A DNA stretch of 64,000 nucleotides from Theodoxus fluviatilis (lineage: Eukaryota > Mollusca > Gastropoda > Cycloneritida > Neritidae): the NCBI GenBank assembly GCA_034096865.1, contig JAWQFJ010000637.1, forward strand, positions 1 to 64,000, written 5' to 3'. Positions 1 through 11,227 of this stretch are shown here, piece by piece (the first letter of the stretch is position 1; each line of letters starts with the position of its first letter). Made by a program: the position numbers and the translations under genes. Below the pieces are notes generated by a model. That model did not search any database and was not told the origin of the DNA. It worked only from the letters and a program-made list of their open reading frames with translations.

Positions 1-158
1 CTCTCTCTCCAAGAGATCCTCTACGTCCTCAAATCCAAAAAAATCCTTCTCTGAGTCAGAATCAAAGAAAAATTTGACTAATACCTCATAATCTATCAAA
101 GTAAAAAATGCATTCAGATGTATCCATTTAGATGTATATAACTTTGTTTTATTTCCAG

Positions 159-263
159 ACTGAAGATCCGCCAGATGTATTCCAAACCAAATGTGAAACT
201 CTGGCCAGTGCTATAAAGAAAAGTCGAAACGTGGTTGTCTACACAGGGGCAGGCATCAGCACA
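159..263 (+). CDS. SIRT7: SIRT7 exon (NAD-binding GAG motif)
   Basis: Acceptor ttccag ends at 158 and donor gtgagt starts at 264. The exon is 35 codons in phase 0, from TEDPPD to [10 protein letters not shown], the start of the Rossmann fold. An earlier exon with the N-terminus must lie left of the window. Confidence 0.93.
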
Positions 264-3200
264 GTGAGTATAGGACTACAGCCATTGCCTTTCTTATCGA
301 GCAGGTGTCCATTGCTTGCACCACTGTGATCTGCCCTCAAGTCGTTTGTTGGAAAATTTTGAGAAACTGCAGAGAGAGATGAAGACTGACAATGTCTTCT
401 TTGATTAATCAAAGTTTTGAAAAACGCGCGCGCGCGCGCGTGTGTGTGTACATGTTTAAAGATCTGTATCGGTCTTTCAGGCTGCGTCTATCCCTGACTA
501 CCGAGGACCCAACGGTGTGTGGACTCTGCTCAGGCAAGGGAAGGAACTCAGGTCAGTGGATCTCTTGTTGAGGCTTGTGCCTGTTCAGCCTTTGCCAGCT
601 CATGCTGTACAGGGATGCTCGACACAGGCAGACTGGCAGCTAGAGTGTATTGCTAGACATGCAGCAACTGTGACTCATTTGCTAAACAGGCCAGTCAGAG
701 AACTTATCTATCAGTCAGTGTATTTATCAACCCATCTTCTATAACTGACAGTGTAAATGCAACAGTTGTTTTGATGTCATTGTCAGGTCACTTCCTGGTG
801 TGAAAAGGATGGCTTGTCAATGAAAAACAAGTGATGATGTAAGATGCCTGTTTGAAAATGTTAATGAATAAAGGTGTTTCTGATGGTTTCTGATTGCAGG
901 ACCCTGGACCTGAGTGATGCTGAACCCACCTTGACACACATGAGCATCACCAAGCTCTACAGACTGGGCCATGTATGGACACACTGATGCTTGCTTTCTT
1001 TGTGCCTTATGCAGCCCGCAGAGCTGGGTTTTCATGCCTGTCTACAGAGTAAAGTCTCTTTAGCTAATGAAGAATAAGTAATGATTATTACAAGCAGTTC
1101 TTGCAGACAGTTTGTTTTGAAGGGTAAATTGAAGTTGATATTCACAGATTGACTCTTTCCCCCCAACATTCAACATGAATAAGGAAAAATAATTGTGGTA
1201 TTGGTAACCTGGGGGAAAGTAGGGGTGGGTAAGGGGGGTTGTCAGTAGGTAGGTCTGACTTTTTCTTTTTTGGTTGAATTAATTAATTAATTAACTTATT
1301 TTTAGGAGGGCAGATTGAGACGGCACACATTTGTATGTGTATATGTGTTTTAGTAGAGTCATCTGAACATAAATAAACATATCTTTTGCTGGAAATGCTT
1401 TTCTACTGAATTAAATTAAACAGTGCTCATAGAGAAGATGGTACAGCATGCCTTCATGTTTTTTGTTGTTGTTGTTTTTTCTTTGCCCGTTATTAAAAAG
1501 TTCATGGTTGGCAGGAAAAAATTGGGTCATAGGGGTTATCATAACCATAACTATTTTTTTTCTAATGCTGTGCACTAGAAAATGGTGCTTGCCTAGTGCT
1601 TGAAGGGGGATGGCAACATACATGAATGCAGGTAGATTAAGATGGTCGCTTGCTTCTCACTTATTTGATGCCTTTTTTGTGTGGTTACATAGCAATATCC
1701 TCTATCATTCTATGAATCCTTTGACATTCAGATTTTTGTTTCCCCCAGATCAATTTGACATTTTTCCTCCTCTATTTGACTAATACTTGTGTGCTCACAA
1801 CTGAGAGGAAAGAGCTATGTGTTGGAGTTTACTGCTACAAATGTTCGACCCCTGGAAGGGGATGGCATGGATGGATTGTAATGGAAAGACTTGCTTTTTG
1901 CAGGTGAAGCATGTCGTGTCTCAAAACTGTGATGGTCTCCACCTTCGATCCGGCCTTCCACGACGAGCTTTGTCAGAGCTGCATGGAAACATGTTCATAG
2001 AGGTATTCATCCCCAACTTTCCTGCTGTTTTTTTTGTTTCTTGCCCTGCATTTCATACATAAAGTGTGAGTGGCTGTTATTTTTCCCTGCTGAGTGCAAT
2101 GTTGAAATTCCTTCATCATGTTCCAGATAACTTTCTATACAATGCTGGGCACTTACTTAGGGAGACTGAAATGATATAGATAGGAACAAATTGACATTGA
2201 TGGCAGATGCAAGCATGTTGTGTACTGCTGAAATGTATAGCCATTCTATGGCTGGGACAAGTGTCCACAGTGCCCATCTACTTTTATAGACACCCTGAAC
2301 ATATCTGCTTGCCCAGTCTAGTTTGCTCACTCCCATAACGAAGTTTTATGTGTAATGCAGAATTTCTGTATTCTCATCAATCTCTGATGATCTGCAACTA
2401 TGTGTTTCAAGAAATATTCTACCGAGTGAAATATTCTCATTTAATAAGCCTAGCATCCTGTACAAAAGACACAGTGATAATTTGGTTGCTTCTTTGTTAC
2501 TTGGAAGTACATGTGTTCTGTATTTAATTGTTAAAGTCAAGGGAGAGTAATAAGATGTTTTTGAATAATTTCCATAGCATGCCTGACAGCATAAAGCAAT
2601 ATAATAGATCAACTACATCACAATGTAACAAAATGAATTTAAAAAAGGGGTTAGTGTTGTGTTTTCTCGTTATTCTCTGCAGAAGTGCAAGTCTTGTCGA
2701 CCACACAAGGAGTACATCCGACTGTTTGACGTGACGGAGAGGACGGCAGTCAGGCGCCATGGGACGGGGAGGTTTTGCCACAAGTGTGGTGGGGAACTGA
2801 GGGACACCATCATCCACTTTGGGGAGCGAGGGGAGCTCAACGCCCCCTACAGATGGAAGGAGGCTGCCCGTGCTGCCGACAATGCCGACATCATTCTCTG
2901 TCTGGGATCCAGTCTCAAGGTGATACAGGCGTGGAGTGAAACAGAAAATGATAGAGTTTTCAGTATTTTTTGGAACATGTTATAGTGAAGGCACTTACAA
3001 CCACACTGCTAATCTAGATGACTGAAAAAAAGAAGAAAAGTTGCTGTTGCTCTTGATGATGCTAGTGATGATAAAGATTTTTTTAGTTGACAAAATCAAA
3101 TATTTTTGTTTCATTGCCTTGGTGTTGCTCACAGGTAGCTGTTGCTCAGGCTATGTGCTTGCTGGCATGCTGTGTTGAGAAACCCTATCACGGGGCTGTG

Positions 3201-6200
3201 TACATTTATTCATCCATCCCTTTGTTCACATTTTCATCTCTCCATTAATTTTTTTTATTTTTCATTAATTCATTCTTTTTTTATGAAACAGAAACTGATT
3301 GAACTGGAGAAGTTGGTCATCATTTTGAAGCTATCAGTTTACATACAAGTAGTTGGGAATAGAAAAAGTTTTGGGCTGAGTACATTACAAGCTCTTTGAG
3401 ATCCTGTATCTTCCTAAAACCGGAATTGTTTTATATTCATTTCATCAACATTTGGTTTGATGGTGGGGCCTGCTTATTTGTAATATTTAACGCTTGTCTC
3501 ATGATGACATTTGACGTGCATGGACAAATTGTGAGCTCTGTTGGGTTGCAGGTGCTGAGGAAGTACACAGGCCTGTGGTGCATGAACAAGCGGCCACAGA
3601 ACCGGCCCTCGCTGTATGTGGTCAACCTGCAGTGGACGCCCAAGGATGAAGTGGCCACTCTCAAGATCAATGGTCAGCATGAGCATCAATTTTAGCATTT
3701 TTGAAAAATTATAAATTTTTATCTGGACCTTATTTTTTTCATTTTGCGCAAGTATATTTATGAGCTGGTATTGGTGCATGTGTTAGAGATGGCTTGGAGG
3801 GGAGGTTACTCTGATGAATGGGCAGATAGTCTCTGTAACATAAGGCTTGTTCAGGAGTACAAAGCGCTGCATGAGCGCTTCATGTTGGCAATTGAGCACT
3901 CTTTGCCTCTCCTGAACACCTACAGATTTAGTGCAACGCTTCACTTGTTAAAGTTGAGGTAAATCTTCTGCGCCCCATGTTGTGTTGCTAGACACTAAGA
4001 AAGTAGTTTCTTTGCCACAGACATCCTTTATGCACGTTTAAATGCATTCTGCATGAATAAAGTCCACTACTGTGTCATCCTTACTTGCCATTACTCGCGC
4101 ATACAGAGCGCTTGGGGCAAATAAAGCCCGTTCCAGTCCCAAAATGATGTTTCTGAGGGTTATTTTACACATGGACGGCCAGTGCAGGATCGAAGACGCC
4201 ATTTTGAAAATAGTGTGAATCACCTCGGATATGTGATGCATAGCGCTGCTCAGCGCTGAGTGAATCACGCCCCAAAATTGCTGTTCAGGAGTGAAACATG
4301 TGCAGCGCTGTGCAGCGCTGCACCTCCTGAACAAGCCTATTGTGTAGGTTGAACATGACATGAGTTAGGCTACTCCAAAGGTGGGTAGCATGTTTCGGTG
4401 TATAGTATAGTATGTGAAATTAAATATAGCTTTAAGCAAACATCTGCAATGCAGTAAATCTTAAGCTCTACAGAATGCATGAATGAATATAGAAATGAAT
4501 AAATGAGTGAGTGTTTACAGTCTATCAGCCTTTGTAGGCTATGTAATGCCAATAATGATGAAAGTCACTACTGAAGCAAATCAAATCAGAATTTCCCTAG
4601 TTATTTGCCTTTTACAAATCGGGGAGACATGGCGGGTCTATTCTTAACCCCAATCCATGGGGTTTAAGCTCTGCAGACTCTGTAGGCATTTGAATAATGC
4701 TTTATATCTGTGTTGTTGAATTCTTACTTGGCATTTGTTTGCTTGTTTGTTTGTTGATCTTTGATGAAGAGAGAACAACCTTTGGTCTGAGGTGATGACA
4801 GGTTTTTGTCTGACTCAACACTTTCAGGTCGATGTGATGATGTGATGAGGATGGTGATGCGTCACATGGGAGTTTCCATACCACCATACACCAGGTATGT
4901 CTCCATTTAGTGGAAGTTGTTCCTAATACAAGTATGGCCTATCCATTTGTGTTTCTTTCATACAGATCAGTGATGTTTCCCAGAAGGAGATATGTTTGAC
5001 TGTCGAGATATGTTTGACTGTCGAGATATGTTTGACTGTCGGTGTGTCGATTCTTTAATTCTGCCAGTTTTTGACTCACATGCGAAGCAAAAGTGAGTCT
5101 ATGTACTGAGCCGTGTCGTCTGTCCGTCCGTCCGTCCGGGCGTCCGTCCGTCCGGGCGTAAAAAACTTAAACGTTGGATTTTTCTCAGAGACTATTAAGT
5201 CTATCAACACCAAATGTGGCATGATGGTGTATGATGACAAGGCCTCAAAAAACATACATAGTGACTTGACCTTGCTTCAAGGTCAAGGTCACAGGAGCCA
5301 TAAATGTGGTCTCAAAAACAGTCATTTTTCACATTTTCCCAATTTTCTCCCACGTTATTGAGAATGGCGACCTTAGCTACAAGTGGTATATAGGTCAAAG
5401 CAAGCCCTATCTTTTGATACCAGTTCGGTTGACCTTGCTTCAAGGTCAAGGTCACAGGAGCTCTTCAAAGTTGGATTGTATACATATTTTGAAGTGACCT
5501 TGACCCTGAACTATGGAAGATAACTGTTTCAAACTTAATAATTATGTGGGGCACATGTTATACTTTCATCATGAGACACATTTGGTCACATATCATCAAG
5601 GTCAAGGTCACTTTGACCCTTATGAAATGTGACCAAAATGGGGTAGTGAACCACTAAAAGTGACTATATCTCATGGTAGAAAGTGCCAATAAGCACCATT
5701 GTGCTTCCTATGTCTTGAATTAACAGCTTTGTGTTGCATGACCTTGGATGACCTTGACCTTGGGTCAAGGTCACATGTATTTTGGTAGGAAAAATGTGTA
5801 AAGCATTTCTTTGTGTATGATGTCATTGGTAGGTTTAGTTGTTTGACCTTGACCTTGAAGGTCACCTGAAGGTCAAGGTCATATAAAGGTCAAGGTCAAG
5901 CATGTGAGTCGTATGGGCTTTGCCCTTCTTGTTTTGTTTTTGTTTTTGTTTGTTCCTTCTCTGACCCCCCGACCCCCACCCAATACTTCCATTCAGCATA
6001 CTGGTTTGGGAGTGTCTAATTCTGTGGATCTTAGTGACATAGGCATTTATGGCTTTCCTTACCACACTTCCCTTCATCTTCCCTCTTTCTGTTCTTTCGT
6101 CTCTCTCTTCCTCCCTCTCTCTCTTCCTCCCTCTCTCTCCTTTTCTTCCTCTCCTGTCATTTTTTCTTTGGAATTTTTGTTTCTCCTAGTCTTCAGTGTT

Positions 6201-7528
6201 CCCCGTTTTAGAGCTTACTTTTTTCAATGAAGTACATCTATAGGTTGAGAACAGTGTTGAGTGATAACTTTTGGAAGAGGATCAAAACTTTTTTATTTAA
6301 CTCTTAACAGAATTGGAATATTCTCTTATGACAGATTGTATTTTGCAGGGAAACTGATCCTATTTTCCGATTTGCCACACCACTGGGAAAGGATGAATAT
6401 GAGACAACGTCAAAGAAAATTCTGGTGGTGCCTGAAATGGTGAGAACAAAAAGGGAGTTCTATAAGAAGATGAAAACTAAAGAACAGGTGGAGCCAGACA
6501 ACACAGTAGAAGATGTGAAGCCGGACATCAACTTGGCCAAGGTCAAGATGGAGAGAGATTCCTCAAGTGAGGCCATGGAGTCAAAGGCCAATTTCAACAT
6601 CAGCAGCGTTGCTGTACTGCCGTCCTTCCCTTCCAGCACCCTCTCTGTGGCTCCTGTTGCCATGGGTGTGGTCCCTGCTGAAGTCGTGCTGGTGTCAGCT
6701 AATGTGGAAGTGGCACCACCAGATGTAGGCAAGGCACCAGCACATGTAGGTGTGGCTTCAGCCAGTGTGGGTGTGGCCTCCGCCAGTGTGGGTGTGGCGC
6801 CAGAGGGCATAGTGCCCATCTGGAGCAATGGTGGCAGCATCCTGATGACATCCACTGGACTTGTTTACACTGCACCCCTCCTGCCCATCATATCTACTGC
6901 CTGCCTGACTGTGCAGCAGCTATCCAACTCTGACCTTGCTCATTTGTTTGTCAACGCCGTGGGGTTGGCACCCAGCCCCTCCCCACATGTGTCTGAGCCC
7001 GCATCAGAAGCATCAGGGCAGAAGGCAGAGGGAAGTGATGCTCCAGCTCCTCCCGCACTGCAGGACCACTGCTACTGCAGACACGGGAAGGGGAGCGGCA
7101 GCAGGACTGCCTGCTCCACTGGTGCCACTGTCCATCCCCACTCTGCCTCCACCACTCTGTCTCATCCCATCACTGCCAATGCTCGTCCTCACTGTGCCAT
7201 CGTCTCAGGTAGACAGTCTGACTCGGAAGGGGGCACCAACCCCACTCAGAATGTCATTGACTCCTCTATCATTTCTAGTAATTCTCAGGGACTCAGAACA
7301 ATGCAAACGCCTTCCAGTTCCAGCTCAGGGGAAGTGCAGGTCAGCCCTTCCTATGCTGCACCTCAGAGGGGTGACTCAGAGGCTGCAGAGGGGAAGAAAG
7401 ACACAGACAGTGGGGAGGATGAGGTGAAAGCTCTGACCGAGGCAGCTAAAGGAAGCAAGCGCAAGGTCACCGTGCCTGGCTGGTTTGGGAAGGGACTGAC
7501 ATTGAAGAGGAGGAAGAAGTACTTCTGA
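159..7528 (+). CDS. SIRT7: SIRT7-type NAD-dependent protein deacylase, 5'-partial, 8 exons (genomic span)
   Basis: Exons 159-263, 481-551, 900-972, 1904-2002, 2683-2919, 3552-3672, 4828-4894 and 6349-7528 join to 1,953 bp, exactly 651 codons including the TGA stop. The product is the catalytic core and C-terminus of a class IV sirtuin, which in other animals acts in the nucleus and nucleolus on histone H3K18 and Pol I factors. Visible are the NAD-binding GAGIST and [11 protein letters not shown] segments, SQNCDGLH, the catalytic histidine in ELHGN, two zinc-binding Cys-x2-Cys pairs (KCKSC and CHKC), FGERG, LGSSLK and VNLQWTPKD. Order and wording follow vertebrate SIRT7 closely, including HMSITKL and [11 protein letters not shown]. 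The N-terminus before TEDPPD is outside the window. The last exon encodes about 390 residues, far longer than the roughly 80-residue tail of human SIRT7, but it ends in the conserved GWFGKG plus basic KRRKK nucleolar-type motif. The assignment is firm; the exact splice sites are inferred. Confidence 0.93.
425..449. repeat. (CG)n(TG)n microsatellite in a SIRT7 intron
   Basis: Alternating purine-pyrimidine CG then TG dinucleotides, of Z-DNA-forming composition, 31 bp before the acceptor at 480. Confidence 0.8.
481..551 (+). CDS. SIRT7: SIRT7 exon ([11 protein letters not shown])
   Basis: It follows a tctttcag acceptor and ends at a gtcagt donor. It encodes [17 protein letters not shown], the cofactor-binding loop, and leaves two bases of a split arginine codon. 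Confidence 0.93.
900..972 (+). CDS. SIRT7: SIRT7 exon ([17 protein letters not shown])
   Basis: The acceptor is gattgcag. The exon encodes [19 protein letters not shown] and restores phase 0. The donor gtatgg is not optimal, but the joined protein has the same length as vertebrate SIRT7 here. Confidence 0.88.
1191..1555. mobile_element. AT-rich MITE-like element, family A, copy 1
   Basis: It starts aattgtggtattggtaacc and ends ggttatcataaccataact, imperfect terminal inverted repeats of about 20 bp. The interior is AT-rich and non-coding. Related copies with the same ends are at 31626-31904 and 56809-57120. It lies in a SIRT7 intron. Confidence 0.6.
1904..2002 (+). CDS. SIRT7: SIRT7 exon (catalytic histidine)
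   Basis: 33 codons in phase 0 between ttgcag and gtattc. It carries [14 protein letters not shown] and [10 protein letters not shown]; the H of HGN is the family's catalytic base. Confidence 0.95.
2683..2919 (+). CDS. SIRT7: SIRT7 exon (zinc-binding module)
   Basis: 79 codons in phase 0 between ctctgcag and gtgata. It has both Cys-x2-Cys zinc pairs (KCKSC and CHKC), then [13 protein letters not shown] and ILCLGSSLK. Confidence 0.95.
3552..3672 (+). CDS. SIRT7: SIRT7 exon ([10 protein letters not shown])
   Basis: Acceptor gttgcag, donor gtcagc. It encodes [13 protein letters not shown] through [18 protein letters not shown] and ends after the first base of a glycine codon. Confidence 0.94.
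3843..4338. mobile_element. Terminal-inverted-repeat element, family B, copy 1 (496 bp)
   Basis: The ends are a perfect 15-bp inverted repeat: aggcttgttcaggag at 3843 and ctcctgaacaagcct ending at 4338. The subterminal regions contain several GCGCTG/CAGCGC palindromes. There is no transposase frame, so it is a non-autonomous DNA element, in a SIRT7 intron. A second copy starts at 63541 and is cut by the window end. Confidence 0.8.
4512..4666 (-). mobile_element. Short interspersed repeat, family C, copy 1 (reverse)
   Basis: It contains, in reverse, the family landmarks: the block that reads TATAGCCTACAAAGGCTGAT in the forward copy, the 'aactaggga' block, and a GGGGTAAGAAT-like end. Other copies are at 8192-8392, 56166-56352 and 61980-62164. 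It is the most diverged of the four. Confidence 0.7.
4828..4894 (+). CDS. SIRT7: SIRT7 exon (end of catalytic domain)
   Basis: Acceptor ctttcag, donor gtatgt. It encodes [20 protein letters not shown], matching the DDVMRLLM helix that closes the SIRT7 catalytic domain. Confidence 0.92.
4988..5042. repeat. 21-bp direct repeat, about 2.6 copies
   Basis: The string gatatgtttgactgtcga is repeated back to back just before the family D element that begins at 5073. Confidence 0.75.
5073..5910. mobile_element. Terminal-inverted-repeat element, family D, rich in AAGGTCA motifs (838 bp)
   Basis: It begins gactcacatgc (5073) and ends gcatgtgagtc (5910), a perfect 11-bp inverted repeat. Near the 5' end is a tccg/ggcgtccg short repeat. 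The body has more than a dozen TCAAGGTCA or TGACCTTGA motifs in both orientations, many as direct repeats. Copy 2 at 62809-63540 is about 90% alike by eye. It has no coding frame and lies in the last SIRT7 intron. Confidence 0.8.
6349..7528 (+). CDS. SIRT7: SIRT7 terminal exon with long low-complexity tail
   Basis: It starts after ttttgcag with [18 protein letters not shown], which matches the DPIF-LATPL segment of SIRT7, and stays open for 392 codons to TGA at 7526-7528. The tail is rich in Ala, Val, Ser, Pro and Gly and has a small internal repeat (VGVASAS twice, near 6750-6800). The last residues, [16 protein letters not shown], match the conserved nucleolar-localisation end. The region between them has no domain I recognise. 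Confidence 0.9.
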
Positions 7529-8190
7529 CTGATGTGGTGAATGTGACACAAATCTAGAAGTTCCTTGCAGTGTTCCCATATGTGCTTGGCTTGTGTTTGA
7601 ATGCTTCCCAAAATGGCTGTGTTTGAATGCTTTTCTTGTTTGGAGGGTTGTGAATGCTCTTAGGCTCTTTTCATTCTTAGCTGTCTCCAACATTTATGGT
7701 ATTTGGTTCACACTGGGGAGATAGATAGGTAGGTGAGGGGGGTAGGAAAGCTGAAATGATAGGTAGTGATACGCTTACTTTTTCATTTAGCTGGAATTTT
7801 GGATTTGAATTGGACTGAAATCATATGTAATAGATCATGTTTTTATCTTACAGAAGATTATTGCATATTCATCCACTGGGGTATCTGGATGTCATATCTC
7901 TTTGTGGTGAAATCAGGTGTTTAACTTAATCTCTTTTTGTTGCAGCGTTGCTGATGCAAATGCTACTCTCGCTAGTTAGATGAACTGTTTTGGCACATCT
8001 GTTTGTACTCTTGTTTCTTGCCTCTGCAATGACTACTGCACTATTTCCTGTCTGCCCGTGCTCTGCGCCTGGTGCAGGCACTGTCAGTGCCACTGCAAGG
8101 TAATGTATCAGAGGAACGCTGCAGATATTAATTTCCTCCCAGACCTGTCGGTTGAGTCCAGGTGTTGTGTATAGGATCTTGGTCTTGGCA
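7529..8190. other. SIRT7 3'-flanking region, probable 3' UTR
   Basis: Non-coding sequence after the SIRT7 stop. I see no AATAAA on the + strand in this stretch, so the transcript end is unknown. A cysteine-rich frame near 7980-8174 has a possible gtaatg donor but no supporting homology. Confidence 0.4.
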
Positions 8191-8191
8191 T

Positions 8192-8392
8192 GGTTGTACC
8201 CCCGTGGGTTCGGGGTAAGAATTGGCCGACCGTGTCTCCCTACACGATTCGTAAGAGGCGAATAACTAGGGACACCGTGACTTGATTTGCGTTTACTCTA
8301 AACTGTTCTAGTGATTTTCGTGCATATTGGCCTTATATAGCCTACAAAGGCTGATAGGCCGTTAAACACCATCCATCCATCCATCCATCCTT
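8192..8392 (+). mobile_element. Short interspersed repeat, family C, copy 2
   Basis: It runs from ccccgtgggttcggggtaag through gattcgtaagaggcgaata and gcctacaaaggctgatagg, and ends in a (catc)n tail. The tail and the four unlinked copies in the window suggest a SINE-like retroposon, but I see no clear tRNA head. Confidence 0.75.
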
Positions 8393-9540
8393 GGCATGGT
8401 AGCAATGGAATCTGATAAAGTTGATGTGATTATTACTGTTGTAAGATTGCTTTGGTTTATCACAGTAATTTAAGAGAATCCTAAGTTTTTTTAATGTAAT
8501 TTTTATTATAGCAATGAAGATAATGTGAATGATTTCTTGTACATTTTGGATTAACAAAGACAAAATGGGCATTTCATAAGAGAAAATATTGTCACTTGAA
8601 TTACTGGGAGAAATCATCTTGTAACTATGAAGTGAAAAAACCAGACATAATTTAATGTCTTGTATTTCCTGCTGACCAACACCTTGCAGGTATGGAGGTT
8701 GATCTAGAAAGTTGCTGTGGAGGTATTCTCCCTAAAATGGAAATGAATCCATGAGTGAATTAATGCAGAAAAATTATTTATTTAACCTTAAAAAATATCT
8801 TCATGACTGTTCTTGCCTTATTCTCTCACGGATCCAAGGTGAAGACCAAGTTGCTCAGTACAAATTGAGACCGCACATTTTTTACACCCATATCTGACAC
8901 CGGATCCTCCGTGGTCACATTTTCCAAGTCCACTTTCTAATAAGTGTGGTGTTCTCATCAGCTATTGTAAGGCGCAAGGTAGATCCTGACAAGACACTTT
9001 TTCAGATATCTAGTTCATGTGAGGCACTTTAATGATCTGTGTTGGGTCAGCCAACAAGTAGTTGAATGTCTCCCCAACTGTGGACTCTTCCATGACAAAA
9101 ATGCAAATCTTGGCAAACCTGAGTATTTCCTTGGAAACCTTGTGACCCCCATACATGAAACATTATCATGGTATTATGGGATGACTTCATGGATGCTCTT
9201 TTGTTATTCTCATCTGCTCATTTGGAAAATTGGACTGCCTCAACTAAATTCATTGCTGTCATTTTCTGGAAGTGTCTTTGATCTAGGTAACATCAACTGC
9301 CCAACAGCTTAATATGAATTTTGTACATGGATATTTCTGGAGATACTTTGGCTTGACTGGGTGACAAAGTTGGATGCTTTGGTTGAAAACTCAGACTTCG
9401 GCCTTTTCAGTTTAAAAGTGGGTCTTCCTGATGTTTTCTCGTTCATCTGTTTCAGGCTGATTGTTTTGTTTGTTGGGATTCTGTAAACAGAATGCAAAAA
9501 GATTGAGATTGCAATGCCATCAAACATACTCAGGTCCATG
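8393..9540. other. Intergenic, no supported feature
   Basis: AT-rich unique-looking sequence. The 97-codon frame at 9019-9312 has no recognisable motif or neighbour and is not called. Confidence 0.5.
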
Positions 9541-9547
9541 CAGGTAA

Positions 9548-9550
<3 letters not shown>

Positions 9551-9593
<43 letters not shown>

Positions 9594-9666
9594 ATGTGTG
9601 TGCGTGTGTGTGTGTGTATGAGTGATAGTGTGAGTGAGTGAATGAGTGAGAGAGAGAGAGAGAGAG
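9551..9666. repeat. (TG)n/(GA)n microsatellite
   Basis: TG dinucleotides with CG interruptions, followed by GAGT and GA runs. Confidence 0.9.
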
Positions 9667-11220
9667 TTCACAAATATCAACATAATAATGGCGACAATGT
9701 GATAATTTATCTATTTTTTTCCTTTACTTAATAATGAATGACATGATTCAATGGCTGAGATTACATGTTTAGCAGTATTTGTCACTATCACATAATATGC
9801 CATGGTTGCAGTTTGGAAGCATAAATCCTGAGGAGCTCAATGATAAATGGGTTTTATTTATGAGTAAATATAATATTTCTAGAGAAAATCTGAAAGAGAA
9901 TGTGATCATGGTATGATTTTCACCAGATGAGGCATTATGCGGACTGTGAAGTGCCCAAGATTCTGTCTGGCTGTTGACTACTAATGCATGATTTTCATGT
10001 GCCTTATTTGGCATGAGCTCCATTTCTTTGTATTTATTCATCCCATTCACATTCATTGTCATTCTTTAGCAAAGCCAACAGAATCTGTGATGATTTCCTA
10101 GAACTTACTACATTTTGGGAATGTCCTTTTTATGAGCATGTTCTATTGAGCTGTTGTTGCTTAACTTGGGAAAGAAATGCTTCTGTAACTTTGTGGTTTA
10201 CTTGAAATGGCAGGACCTTCCTTTGTCTCAGGGAGGATGATGCATGTGTATGTTTCACCCTGAATTTTGCCATGACCCAACATATATGCTATGTGGCAGC
10301 AACTGAATACTTTTCTAATAGCTATGACATGTGGAATTAAAATTTCACATTCAAAGCCTAGAGTAAGAGGAAAATGTGGATGACTGTTGGCATTGTAAAC
10401 ATTCCTCCAGGGTCTGCCTCAAGATCCTTGTCATCAGATCAGGGATCAATGAATAAGTCCTATCTAGAAAGTTTCTCAGTGGACCTGGGAGAAATAGTCT
10501 AGGCAACTTGGCTACACCTGTCTGAATGTTGTCTCACTCATTTTGGTGCATGCATGCTTTATTATTTCAGAACAGAGGGAAGTGGAATGAGATTATCATT
10601 GATTAGCACGGATTGTTCTTTGTCAAGCATTTTGCATGTTACTCAAATTTTTGTGATGAGTGAAGCTTTGGAAAAAAGTTGAACAAAATGCTCATGCTTT
10701 GTTTGATATCTACAAGGCTTTTTCTGCATGGGTTTTCATATTACCTCCATTGTTTCGTGGACCCCTTGAAGATGTTGGCATGCCTATTCATTTAAACTGC
10801 ATCTGGAAAAGTTGATTAGAGCACTTGTGTTCATCATTACTTCTGTGAGAAGTACTATAAATTTCGCTGCTCCAAAGTGCAACACATAGTCTGTATAATT
10901 ACCGTTTCAGGTATTTGAAATGTTACTGATCTCTCGGGTAACCAGGGGTAAATTACCTTAGGTTTATTTATGCTGTCAGGATGCTGTAATCAACACAAGA
11001 TGATCTGTGCTTGTCATGCAGGAGGGGGCAGTGTGGTCTTTCTACAATGCAAAGCAAGACTACTACCTGCCTAGTACCCAATGCATATTAAAGTTAGTGA
11101 CTTGTCATGCTGTTTGACTTTGTGTTTACTTGTTCACTTTGAAAAGATGGAATGTTACATTCATAATTATGACAGCCTGGCACAGATTAAGATGTGTCTT
11201 CTAAGTTTAGTTGTGCAGTC
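9667..11220. other. Intergenic; one exon-like frame at 11021-11124
   Basis: Mostly AT-rich with no gene. After a tgtcatgcag acceptor there is a frame EGAVWSFYNAKQDYYLP that reads like protein-coding sequence and ends at a stop near 11122. It is not assignable to a family and is treated as a candidate only. Confidence 0.35.
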
Positions 11221-11227
11221 TTATGCA

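Noticed and set aside
6425..6855. Reverse 131-codon frame opposite the SIRT7 last exon
   Set aside because: A shadow of the coding strand; the + frame has homology at both ends.
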